The notes under the pieces were generated by a model, which was not told where the DNA came from, did not search any database, and saw only the letters and a program-made list of their open reading frames with translations. DNA of 13,736 nt. It comes from Bacteroidota bacterium. GTDB taxonomy: Bacteria > Bacteroidota > Bacteroidia > M30B66. A program made the translations under genes and the position numbers. Below are positions 7,097-13,736 of the stretch, piece by piece. The stretch's first letter is position 1; each line of letters opens with the position of its first letter. The stretch is taken from positions 1 through 13,736 of the forward strand of contig CANMGM010000035.1 in the NCBI GenBank assembly GCA_947497195.1. The letters are read 5' to 3'.

Positions 7097-8041
7097 ATGA
7101 ACATACAGCAGCTGCAATATGTGTTGGCCGTTGCCGAATACCGGCATTTTGAACAGGCGGCGGATAAGTGTTGCATTACGCAATCCACCTTAAGCACGAT
7201 GATTTCTAAGCTTGAGGATGAGATGGGGATCAAAATTTTTGACCGAAAGAAAAAGCCCGTTCAGCTTACCAATGAGGGGGCACTTATCATAGGCCAAATT
7301 AAGAACATCACGGCTCAAATCGACCAATTACAGGAGCTTACCAAAGAAATTAAGGGCGAAATTGCCGGATCATTAACCCTTTCGGTTATTCCTACCATTG
7401 CTCCCTTTTTATTGCCGCTTTTTCTGCAAGATTTTGCGTTAAAATTTCCCAATTTAAAAATTACGGTTCGCGAAGAAACAACATCCGAAATTGAACGAAG
7501 GTTAAAATCACGCGAGCTCGATATTGGCATCGTTTCCATTCCGCTCAACAATGCAGAACTCGAAGAATACCGGCTTTACGACGAGCCTTTTCTGTATTTC
7601 GATGCTGTGCAAACCTCAAAAAAGACCATCAAAGCAAGAAAAATAAAGCTCGACAATTTATGTTTGCTCGAAGACAGCCATTGCATGCGCACGCAGGTAT
7701 TGCAGTTTTGCGATTTCATTTCGGAACAGAGCAATACGATATTAAATTTTGAATATAAAGCGGGGTCTATCGATAGCCTGCTACGTTTTGTGAAATCGAA
7801 TAGCGCAGCAACTTTGCTCCCTTTGTTGGCTGTAAGCGATTTTTCGAAAGCTGAAAAGCTTCACTTGCGGAATTTCGATGCGCCGGTTCCGTATCGATCT
7901 GTTGGATTGGTTGTGCATCGGCATTTTGTGAAAAAAAAGTTACTGCAAGTGCTGCAGCAGCAAATCATGCAGAAAGTCACTCCCATCTTAAAAAAGCAGG
8001 TCGAAATTGACGGTAAAATGCTATATCCGCTGGCGAATTAA
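7097..8041 (+). CDS. oxyR: Hydrogen-peroxide-sensing LysR-type regulator OxyR
   Basis: A 314-aa LysR-type transcription factor. Residues 1-60 are the winged helix-turn-helix (MNIQQLQYVLAVAE..., AADKCCITQSTLSTMISKLE), residues 60-90 the linker helix, and about 92-295 the two-lobed sensor domain. Identity as OxyR rests on LLEDSHCMRTQVLQFC (190-205): Cys196 and Cys205 have the same spacing and context as the redox pair Cys199/Cys208 of E. coli OxyR (LEDGHC...FC). Peroxide would oxidise Cys196, which forms a disulfide with Cys205 and switches the tetramer to its activating form. The divergent katG is the obvious target. Its stop codon overlaps that of rsgA on the other strand by 4 nt, with no terminator between them. 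Confidence 0.95.
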   Translation: MNIQQLQYVLAVAEYRHFEQAADKCCITQSTLSTMISKLEDEMGIKIFDRKKKPVQLTNEGALIIGQIKNITAQIDQLQELTKEIKGEIAGSLTLSVIPTIAPFLLPLFLQDFALKFPNLKITVREETTSEIERRLKSRELDIGIVSIPLNNAELEEYRLYDEPFLYFDAVQTSKKTIKARKIKLDNLCLLEDSHCMRTQVLQFCDFISEQSNTILNFEYKAGSIDSLLRFVKSNSAATLLPLLAVSDFSKAEKLHLRNFDAPVPYRSVGLVVHRHFVKKKLLQVLQQQIMQKVTPILKKQVEIDGKMLYPLAN

Positions 8042-8967
8042 TCCTTCCAGATTTTTTTCAATTCATCCGACTCCAGCATCCCCAAATACGATTCGTATCG
8101 GCGTGCATGCAGTTTGTCGGTTCCGGCATTTTCGCGAACCGCACAGCCCGGCTCCGAAACATGCAGGCAATTGTTGAATTTGCAATCTTCCGAAAGCGCA
8201 GCAATCTCGGGGAAATAGCCGCCCAGTTCGTGTTTCTCCATGTTTACCATCCCGAACTCCTTGATACCCGGCGTATCGATGATCCAAGTGTCGCTAAACA
8301 GCTCATGCAATTCGGCAAAGGTGGTAGTGTGCTGACCCTTGTTGTGCGCGCTCGACAAAGCTCCGGTGCGTAAATTAACGCCTGGTGCAAGAAGGTTTAT
8401 CAAACTCGATTTGCCTGCGCCCGAATGACCACTGAACAAATTCACTTTACCGCGCATGGCTACCTTCAGCGTTTCGATACCAATTGCATGCTCGGCCGAT
8501 GTTTCGATGATGCGATATCCTGCCTCACGGTACACCGCGTAGAAATGCGCTACGTTTTTTTTATCCTTCTCGCTGGTGTATAAATCGGTTTTGTTCAGCA
8601 CAATACTCACCGGAATGTGATACGCCTCGCAGGTAACCAACAACCTGTCGACAAAGCCCAGCGATGTGCGCGGAGAGTGCAGCGTTGCAATTACAAAGGC
8701 CTGATCGATGTTGGCCGCCAGAATATGCGATTCTTTGCTGAGGTTGATGGATTTGCGGATGATGTAATTCTCGCGGGGATAAATTTCCGTAATCGCCGAT
8801 TCACCTGCGTCTCCTTTTATTTCAACCCAATCGCCAACAGCTACCGGATTGGTGCTGCGTATGCCCTTTAATCGGAAGATTCCTCTGATTGTGCATTCGA
8901 GCGTAAGGCCCGATTCTGTTCGAACCGTTGCGAAACTTCCTGTCGATCGAATTACTCTTCCTTTCAT
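8038..8967 (-). CDS. rsgA: Ribosome small-subunit-dependent GTPase RsgA
   Basis: A 309-aa cytoplasmic, circularly permuted GTPase that checks late 30S ribosomal subunit assembly. Residues 1-65 are the N-terminal OB fold (SFATVRTESGLTLECTIRG). The G motifs come in the permuted order typical of the family: G4 NKTD (125-128), G5 SA (157-158), G1 P-loop GHSGAGKSS (180-188), G2 Thr near 214 and G3 DTPG (231-234). The C-terminal zinc finger has Cys262, Cys267, His269 and Cys275. The ATG at 8967 is chosen because it starts MKGRVIRS at the OB fold and overlaps the tsaB stop as ATGA, indicating translational coupling; an upstream in-frame start at 9093 would add 42 residues read from inside tsaB. It is the last gene of the four-gene operon. 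Its stop overlaps the oxyR stop at TTAA (8038-8041). Confidence 0.96.
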   Translation of the reverse strand: MKGRVIRSTGSFATVRTESGLTLECTIRGIFRLKGIRSTNPVAVGDWVEIKGDAGESAITEIYPRENYIIRKSINLSKESHILAANIDQAFVIATLHSPRTSLGFVDRLLVTCEAYHIPVSIVLNKTDLYTSEKDKKNVAHFYAVYREAGYRIIETSAEHAIGIETLKVAMRGKVNLFSGHSGAGKSSLINLLAPGVNLRTGALSSAHNKGQHTTTFAELHELFSDTWIIDTPGIKEFGMVNMEKHELGGYFPEIAALSEDCKFNNCLHVSEPGCAVRENAGTDKLHARRYESYLGMLESDELKKIWKD

Positions 8968-9647
8968 AATTGAACAGGCTTCGCCGTGGTGTAAAACGGC
9001 TTCAGGTAATTGGGTTCGGCATAGGCCAGATCTGCAAATTGCTCCTTTTCGAATGCTTCCGTCGCCATGTTGATGCTGTCTTGCGCATCCCATGAAAAGG
9101 ATGGTTCAAATGTCCAGCTTCCGGCCTGCGCAATTTCACTGAATTTCGCAGCGCCATCGCCGATTATCGCTAGGCGTTTGTTTCGCAAATCTGAGAAGCT
9201 TTTTTCATCCAGAATTACAGGCGCATTTTCCATTAAGCGACTTCCTCTTTCGTCAAAAAGAGCGGTATATACTTCCATGCGGCGGGCATCGAGCATGGGA
9301 AGAATTAAGCCTGAAAATCCAGGATTACATCTCCTGTATCCTGCAGCAATAATTTCGAGTGTATCGACAACAATTAGTTCCTTGTCTAATGCGTAGCAAA
9401 TTCCCTTGGCGGTCGACATGCCAATGCGCAAACCGGTGTATGAACCAGGGCCTGCCGAAACCACGACGGCATCAATTTCCGATAAATCAATTCCTGCTGT
9501 TTCTTTAATTTTTTCTACCAATACCAAAATATTCTCGGCGTGTTTGTAGCCTTCGTTTCGGCTTTCAACGGCGAGCAGATTCCCGTTTTTACTTAGCGCA
9601 ACCGAACAAATGCCTGTTGCCGTTTCGATATGAAGGAAACAAGCCAA
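8964..9647 (-). CDS. tsaB: tRNA t6A biosynthesis protein TsaB, TTG start
   Basis: A 227-aa member of the ASKHA fold. TsaB is the non-catalytic partner of TsaD in adding the threonylcarbamoyl group to A37 of ANN-decoding tRNAs. Hallmarks are IETATGICSVAL (7-18), HAEN (36-39), SAGPGSYTGLRIG (64-76) and LDARRMEVY (119-127). No ATG fits: the reading frame begins at TTG (9647), which places the first beta strand ACFLHIETAT exactly where other TsaB proteins start. AGGA lies about 6 nt upstream, inside the end of the adaptor gene, and the adaptor stop is only 2 nt away, so coupled translation is likely. Its 3' end overlaps rsgA by 4 nt. Confidence 0.93.
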   Translation of the reverse strand: MACFLHIETATGICSVALSKNGNLLAVESRNEGYKHAENILVLVEKIKETAGIDLSEIDAVVVSAGPGSYTGLRIGMSTAKGICYALDKELIVVDTLEIIAAGYRRCNPGFSGLILPMLDARRMEVYTALFDERGSRLMENAPVILDEKSFSDLRNKRLAIIGDGAAKFSEIAQAGSWTFEPSFSWDAQDSINMATEAFEKEQFADLAYAEPNYLKPFYTTAKPVQL

Positions 9648-9649
9648 GT

Positions 9650-10966
9650 TTATTCCTGTTGGGTGTAGAGGGACGAAGCATCCACAACAATCACATCCAT
9701 GCTATCGCGCAGCAGTTTCGAAATGGCTGTGTAAGGTGCAGCAATAACCTCATCGCCTACTTTGATTCCTTCCAGGATGCGGATGTGGTTCATGTCTTGA
9801 ATTCCGGTCTTCACCTTCAATTTTCTGATTTTTCCGTTCTGATGCACAAATACTACCTCGTCGAGTTCATCAATTCCCGAGTCGCTTTTCTTTGTGGAGT
9901 CATCGGATGCACGTGTCGTTACAGCCATAATCGGTACTGCAATTACGTTTTTCTGTGTTTCGGTAAGGATATCAACTGTGGCCGACATACCCGGTCTGAA
10001 AGGCGAGAGGTGAGCTTGGGCAGTATCCAGTAAATCTTGATACGAGCTGCGCAGAATTCGGATTTTAACCGAAAAATTGGTTACCTGATCGCCAGTATTC
10101 ATTACGTCGCCGGCCGTCTTCGAAGAGTTGGCAATTTCGGTAACAATGCCCTTGAAAATTCGGTCGCCGTAAGCATCAACCTCAACATTGGCGGTGTCGT
10201 TGAGCTGGATACGCACAATATCGTTTTCGTTTACATCAACGCTCACTTCCATTTCCGAAAGATTGGCAATGCGCAGCAATTCGGTTCCACTCATTTGTGC
10301 GGTTCCAACCACGCGTTCGCCCAATTCAACATTCAATTTAGAGATTGTGCCATCGGTTGGGGCGTATATTCGGGTGCGGTTGAGGTTGTCGTTTGCTTCT
10401 TTTAAGGATGCCTGTGCGCTATTTACGGCGAATTCGGCGGCAAATACACTCTGCTTTGCAGCTTCGAGTTCGCCTTTTGCACTTTCAAATTGCGCTATGG
10501 CAGCATCGTATTCGGCAGCTGAGATGGCTTGCTGATCGCGAAGTTTCTTGCTTCGGTTGAAGCTCTGTTCGGCATTTACAAAATTGGCCTTCGCCTGATT
10601 TTCGCGTGCTTTGGCATTCGCAAGATTGGCTTTGGTCTGATTCAAGGCAGCAGCTACACGATCGGCCGCCGATTGGATTAGGTCGGGATTGATGGTAAGC
10701 AGGTGCTGACCTTTCTGCACTTTCTGACCCTCTTTCACATGTAGTTCGACGATTTCGCCCGAAACATCGGCAGAGATTTTCACTTCCACTTCGGGCTGAA
10801 TCTTTCCGTTTGCCGATACCATTTCGGTGATGTCGCGCAGAGCAGCTTTTTCCACGGCCACTTCAACTCCGGGTTTTTTACCGAACCATCCGGCCATTTT
10901 TCCGATGATTCCCAGAACGATTAAAGCGCCGGCAATGATGAGCAGGATTTTAGTACGTTTTTTCAT
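9650..10966 (-). CDS. Periplasmic adaptor of a tripartite efflux pump (MacA/HlyD type)
   Basis: A 438-aa membrane-fusion protein. Residues 7-27 form one N-terminal inner-membrane segment. The two halves of the lipoyl/barrel-sandwich domain are at about 55-92 (KISADVSGEIVELHVKEGQ) and 199-220 (RIYAPTDGTISKL). Between them, residues 96-197 are a long Ala/Gln/Lys-rich alpha-helical coiled-coil hairpin that would dock to the TolC partner. The beta-barrel (238-335, with RPGMSATVDI at 324-333) and membrane-proximal domain (VPIMAV, 344-349, to the end) follow. The layout resembles MacA, which works with the ABC transporter MacB, but RND-type adaptors share most of these features. The gene lies 2 nt after the TolC-family gene and 2 nt before tsaB. 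No permease is adjacent, so the substrate cannot be inferred. Confidence 0.92.
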   Translation of the reverse strand: MKKRTKILLIIAGALIVLGIIGKMAGWFGKKPGVEVAVEKAALRDITEMVSANGKIQPEVEVKISADVSGEIVELHVKEGQKVQKGQHLLTINPDLIQSAADRVAAALNQTKANLANAKARENQAKANFVNAEQSFNRSKKLRDQQAISAAEYDAAIAQFESAKGELEAAKQSVFAAEFAVNSAQASLKEANDNLNRTRIYAPTDGTISKLNVELGERVVGTAQMSGTELLRIANLSEMEVSVDVNENDIVRIQLNDTANVEVDAYGDRIFKGIVTEIANSSKTAGDVMNTGDQVTNFSVKIRILRSSYQDLLDTAQAHLSPFRPGMSATVDILTETQKNVIAVPIMAVTTRASDDSTKKSDSGIDELDEVVFVHQNGKIRKLKVKTGIQDMNHIRILEGIKVGDEVIAAPYTAISKLLRDSMDVIVVDASSLYTQQE

Positions 10967-10968
10967 GG

Positions 10969-12381
10969 TTAGAATGCGATGGGTTTCCCCAGGTAAAAAT
11001 CTAGAACTTTTAAGCGAAGAATGAGTTCGAATCGTGCTTGTGCCTGATTCGACTGTGCGGCAACGAGCTGATTTCGGCCGGCCGTAAAATCGTAAATATT
11101 CAGCAAGCCTTCGTCGTAACGTGTTGTGGTGTATTCGAATGCCTTTTCGGTAGCGCTGAGGGCTTTAGTTGTTGCGCTAAGGCGTTCGTAAGCCGCTTTC
11201 GCATTTTGCCAAGCTGTTTGGATGTCGCGCCGCAATTGATTTTTCTGGATATCGGATTGAATGCGGGCATTGTCGACCGCTATTTTCTGCAAATTAACCT
11301 GCGAGCGTGTGCGCAAATTGTTAAACAGCGGCACATTGAGCGAAAAGCCGAACGTGCGGTTGAAATTCTGGTCGAGCTGTTCGTTAAATGGTGTTAGCGC
11401 ATAAGTAGGTACATTCACATCGAGCAAAATAGGTACGCCATCAATGCTGCCAATGTTTTGCTGTTGCGTTTCGACCCCGGTTACTTTTCTCGACAATTCC
11501 GAATACCCCGTACCAATTCCGCCAAATGCCGACAAGGTAGGCAGGTATTGACCTCTTGCTGCTTTGAGTAGATAATCGGCGCTCGACACAGTGCGTTCGG
11601 CACTCAAGATACCAGGTTGCCATTGCAATGCATTTGTGTAAACCTGATTGGCATCGAATGCCGGCAGTTTCGCCTCAGTTTTACTGAAGTCGGGCGCTAC
11701 AATGTCAAATCCGCTGGCATCATCCAATTGAATAAGTTGCGCGAGCGTTAGCAATGCCGCTTCCTTGTTGTTTCGTGCCCGAACGAGATTCAGCGATTCG
11801 TTGTCGCGGTTGGCTTCAACTTGAAGGTAATCGCCCATGGCCGAGCGACCGGCATCGAGCAGCAATTTGGCACGCTCGGTTTGTTTTTCAGCGAGGACGA
11901 ACTGACTGTCGGCAATCTTCATCAATTCGTCGGCAAGCAAGACTGTTAGAAATGCATTGGCAACCTGCAGTGCTATGTCGTTCTTGATCTGTTCGGCGCT
12001 CAATTTTGCAGCCTTCAAACTCTCACTATTCGCTTTAATTGAATTCCAATTGCTCAAACCAGCAAACAAATTAACGCCGCTGCTTAAGCTAAAGTTTTGT
12101 GATAGAACGCGTTGGTCGGCAAACTGGTTGGTGAAAGGGTCGATGCGTCGGCCGGTATTGTAGGTATGGTTTGCAGAAGCATTCAGCGATGGCAAACTTT
12201 GCGCTTTTGATTGCAGCAGGTTGATATCGCTTTGTTGCACCTGCAGTAGGCTTTGCCGAAGTTGCAAATTGTTATTCCATGCCTGATCGATGCATTGCTG
12301 CAGGCTCATGCGCTTTGAATCCTGCGCCTGAAACGATGGCGCAATAAGAAAAACAATCAGGAAGTGGTAGAAAGATTTCAC
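10969..12381 (-). CDS. TolC-family outer-membrane efflux protein, GTG start
   Basis: A 470-aa outer-membrane factor. The signal peptide is MKSFYHFLIVFLIAPSFQAQ (1-20), followed by SLQQCIDQAWNNNLQLRQ (26-43), the usual first periplasmic helix. Two similar halves each have long heptad-rich helices (about 26-65, 118-210 and the equivalents in the second half), with strand regions such as SLSSGVNLFAGLSNW (98-112) and SLNVPLFNNLRTRSQV forming the barrel. Three such chains normally make the channel that passes efflux substrates to the outside. The start is GTG at 12381: the next in-frame upstream codons lead straight to a stop and no ATG gives the signal peptide. It is the first gene of the operon with the adaptor, tsaB and rsgA. 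Confidence 0.93.
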   Translation of the reverse strand: MKSFYHFLIVFLIAPSFQAQDSKRMSLQQCIDQAWNNNLQLRQSLLQVQQSDINLLQSKAQSLPSLNASANHTYNTGRRIDPFTNQFADQRVLSQNFSLSSGVNLFAGLSNWNSIKANSESLKAAKLSAEQIKNDIALQVANAFLTVLLADELMKIADSQFVLAEKQTERAKLLLDAGRSAMGDYLQVEANRDNESLNLVRARNNKEAALLTLAQLIQLDDASGFDIVAPDFSKTEAKLPAFDANQVYTNALQWQPGILSAERTVSSADYLLKAARGQYLPTLSAFGGIGTGYSELSRKVTGVETQQQNIGSIDGVPILLDVNVPTYALTPFNEQLDQNFNRTFGFSLNVPLFNNLRTRSQVNLQKIAVDNARIQSDIQKNQLRRDIQTAWQNAKAAYERLSATTKALSATEKAFEYTTTRYDEGLLNIYDFTAGRNQLVAAQSNQAQARFELILRLKVLDFYLGKPIAF

Positions 12382-12777
12382 TTGGTAAAATTATGCGAAA
12401 TCTTTTACCTCAGCCTCAAACAATGCTGTAAATTAAATTTGGGTTAAAATTATCGTTAAACACTAAAAAAGAAACTCACTGCAAGAATATTTCACTACAC
12501 AGGTATAGTTTTGCTTTGTTAAAAACTTATGAAAACAAATAGAGATAAGAATGTAATCACTTAAAATTAAATTGCTCTTTTGCGACGTTTTTGACGATAT
12601 CGTGAAATAGCTATTCAAATTAATAAATCCAATATATCCTCTAATTTAAAAGACTATATGAAGAACAACAATCACTGCAAATTCTAAATCAAAAACGTGA
12701 ATAAAAAATGGAGTCCAGAAACCATTATTCAAAAACGGGGCGAATCCGAAAAGCCTGAGAGTAGGAAACAAATCACT
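12382..12777. other. AT-rich divergent spacer, no gene seen
   Basis: This stretch of 396 bases separates the minus-strand efflux operon from the plus-strand lipoproteins and must carry promoters for both. On the plus strand, TAAATTTG (12434-12441) and TAGTTTTG (12506-12513) match the -7 pattern TAnnTTTG, but neither has a TTG at the right distance upstream. No perfect -7 box is seen on the minus strand. A GTG at 12697 is in frame with the lipoprotein gene but would add 27 charged residues before its signal peptide. No tRNA, rRNA or terminator hairpin is visible. Confidence 0.5.
12590..12607. promoter_or_regulatory. Palindrome ACGATATCGT, possible operator
   Basis: ACGATATCGT (12594-12603) is a perfect 10-bp palindrome. 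Skipping one mismatched pair it extends by TTT/AAA to 12590-12607. It lies midway between the divergent efflux operon and lipoprotein genes, where a regulator could act on either. No known binding motif is recognised and a chance palindrome is possible. Confidence 0.25.
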
Positions 12778-13188
12778 ATGAAAAAACTAGTACTTTTTCT
12801 CCCAATCGCACTGCTATTCAGTGCATGCAGTACCGTGATGTTGCCAAGCTACACCACCGTATCGAAAATCTACAAATTGCAAAAAGGCATGTCGATGAGC
12901 GAAGTCGATAATGTATTGGATGCGCCACCGTTCGACATGTATGTAAATGCAAAAGACGGGGTTAAAATGGTTGAATACAAATACGTTCACCACCACATGA
13001 AGGTAAGAGGCGCTTACAACAGCGAGGCGAACCTTAATCTTGGCGCACCGCGCTACATCAATCCCAGCGATTTAGTTGTGGTATTTGATGCTCAAAGCGG
13101 AAAAATGCTGTATTACTACACTTCGGCAGGGTTGGCCGATTCTAAAAATGCATTGAACCAGATGAACCAAATCCTTAACAAAAAATAA
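12778..13188 (+). CDS. Lipoprotein with BamE/SmpA-like core
   Basis: A 136-aa lipoprotein. The ATG at 12778 gives MKKLVLFLPIALLFSACS, with lipobox FSAC and lipidated Cys17. The residue after Cys is Ser and no acidic surface-export signal follows, so anchoring on the periplasmic face is likely. Residues 30-69 read KIYKLQKGMSMSEVDNVLDA...GVKMVEYKY, which recalls the helix-turn ('k...G.s..eV...lG.P') and strand pattern of small BamE/SmpA-type domains; this is a pattern resemblance, not a firm assignment. Residues 98-116 (DLVVVFDAQSGKMLYYYTS) form a beta hairpin. The gene directly downstream, 8 nt away, encodes a related lipoprotein, so the pair probably arose by duplication and is co-transcribed. 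Function unknown. Confidence 0.82.
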   Translation: MKKLVLFLPIALLFSACSTVMLPSYTTVSKIYKLQKGMSMSEVDNVLDAPPFDMYVNAKDGVKMVEYKYVHHHMKVRGAYNSEANLNLGAPRYINPSDLVVVFDAQSGKMLYYYTSAGLADSKNALNQMNQILNKK

Positions 13189-13196
13189 TTTGCGCG

Positions 13197-13736
13197 ATGA
13201 AAACACTTTTAAAATTATCAATCGTTCTGCTTGTAATTGGTTTGGGTTCCTGCAAGGTTAAAAAACCAATGTTGCCTACATTGCACGTTACTACCGAGCA
13301 ACTTACTAAGCTCGAAATCGGAATGGGCAAAGATCAGGCACTGGCAAATTTTGCCGGCGTTTATCCATACGACATTTTGATGGGAACCGATGAAGGATGC
13401 GAAGTACACCTCTATAAATATTGGAAGCCAAAGCGTAAAATCATTCGTAAAAATGCGCCATTGGAATCGTATCTCAATACCGGACGTCGTTTCTTCGTAA
13501 ATGAAGCCGATGCTCACGTATTTTACAAAGATGGTAAAGTTGTTTTGGTAACAACGCAGGGCAACAAAGGCAAGTTCATTAAAGTACAGGATGTGCGTGC
13601 AGAAGATTTGAAAGCCTGTTCAGGACCTGTAAAAGGATGTACAGACCCAAGTTCATTGTCGTTCAATCCGGATGCAACGCAAGATGATGGTTCTTGCCAG
13701 TATTGCGAATGCGGCATGACGCGCAATCCCGATTAC
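13197..13736 (+). CDS. Lipoprotein with BamE/SmpA-like core and cysteine-rich C-terminal module (partial, runs off the end)
   Basis: The frame is open from ATG 13197 to the last base, giving 180 residues with no stop. MKTLLKLSIVLLVIGLGSCK is a lipoprotein signal with lipobox LGSC and Cys19. Residues 32-75 (TTEQLTKLEIGM...YPYDILMGTDEG...HLYKY) and 88-122 (APLESYLNTGRRF, ADAHVFYKDGKVVLVTTQG) align by eye with the preceding lipoprotein, including the L..GM, P.D, EG/DG and YKY positions. It then has an extension absent from its neighbour: residues 147-167 follow GCTDP..L.FNPDAT.DDGSC, a short cysteine-bracketed motif known as a repeat in many secreted Bacteroidota proteins, followed by CQYCEC-like cysteines (167, 170, 172). 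More copies may follow beyond the window. Function unknown. Confidence 0.85.
   Translation, partial: MKTLLKLSIVLLVIGLGSCKVKKPMLPTLHVTTEQLTKLEIGMGKDQALANFAGVYPYDILMGTDEGCEVHLYKYWKPKRKIIRKNAPLESYLNTGRRFFVNEADAHVFYKDGKVVLVTTQGNKGKFIKVQDVRAEDLKACSGPVKGCTDPSSLSFNPDATQDDGSCQYCECGMTRNPDY

Noticed and set aside
8968..9093. Extended N-terminus for rsgA (42 extra residues)
   Set aside because: The extra residues are read from inside tsaB in another frame and are unlike any RsgA; the ATG at 8967 starts exactly at the OB fold with an ATGA overlap.
9650..12381. A defence or antibiotic-resistance island
   Set aside because: The genes are a common efflux adaptor and channel next to core genes, with no mobile element or composition break to support an island.
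12434..12513. TAAATTTG and TAGTTTTG as lipoprotein promoters
   Set aside because: Both match the -7 pattern but have no TTG at a suitable distance and lie more than 260 bp before the ATG; mentioned only as candidates.
12697..12777. GTG start adding 27 residues to the first lipoprotein
   Set aside because: It would place charged residues ahead of a complete lipoprotein signal peptide.

Overview
The window looks like chromosomal DNA of a free-living Bacteroidota, most likely a flavobacterial lineage. Four things point there: a type IX secretion (T9SS) C-terminal sorting domain, a FISUMP-domain secreted protein, Bacteroidota-type promoters (TTG-N19-TAnnTTTG), and poor Shine-Dalgarno signals before most genes. 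I cannot name the genus. Most of the window is ordinary core and cell-envelope gene content. I see no CRISPR array, insertion sequence, integrase, tRNA or rRNA, and no recognisable defence system.

Layout from left to right. Positions 1-298 hold no gene but carry a GC-rich nested inverted repeat (89-149). Positions 299-1665 (minus strand) are a two-gene unit: a small T9SS cargo protein followed by a FISUMP-domain secreted protein. Positions 1947-3542 (plus) encode a secreted protein I do not recognise, ending at a strong hairpin terminator. Positions 3715-4680 (plus) encode a Fic-family AMP transferase with an N-terminal inhibitory motif and a C-terminal winged-helix-like tail. A near-perfect palindrome lies immediately before its start codon, and a bidirectional terminator follows it. 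Positions 4733-7012 (minus) encode katG, an apparently exported catalase-peroxidase, divergent from oxyR (7097-8041, plus). The 84 bp between katG and oxyR hold two interlocked promoters and a plausible OxyR operator, forming a compact peroxide-response module.

Positions 8038-12381 (minus) are a tightly packed four-gene operon, transcribed from high to low coordinates: a TolC-type outer-membrane factor, a MacA/HlyD-type periplasmic adaptor, tsaB (tRNA t6A modification) and rsgA (30S ribosome assembly GTPase). Gaps are 2 nt, 2 nt and a 4-nt ATGA overlap. No inner-membrane permease is present, so the efflux parts must pair with a pump encoded elsewhere. The last region (12382-13736) is a 396-bp AT-rich spacer followed by two tandem plus-strand lipoproteins that look like diverged duplicates with a BamE/SmpA-like core. 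The second runs off the window and carries a cysteine-containing GCTDP...DDGSC module.

Points most worth a second look: the lipoprotein pair with its fused cysteine module, the FISUMP/T9SS mini-cargo pair sharing an N-terminal repeat, the Fic palindrome, and the interlocked katG-oxyR control region.
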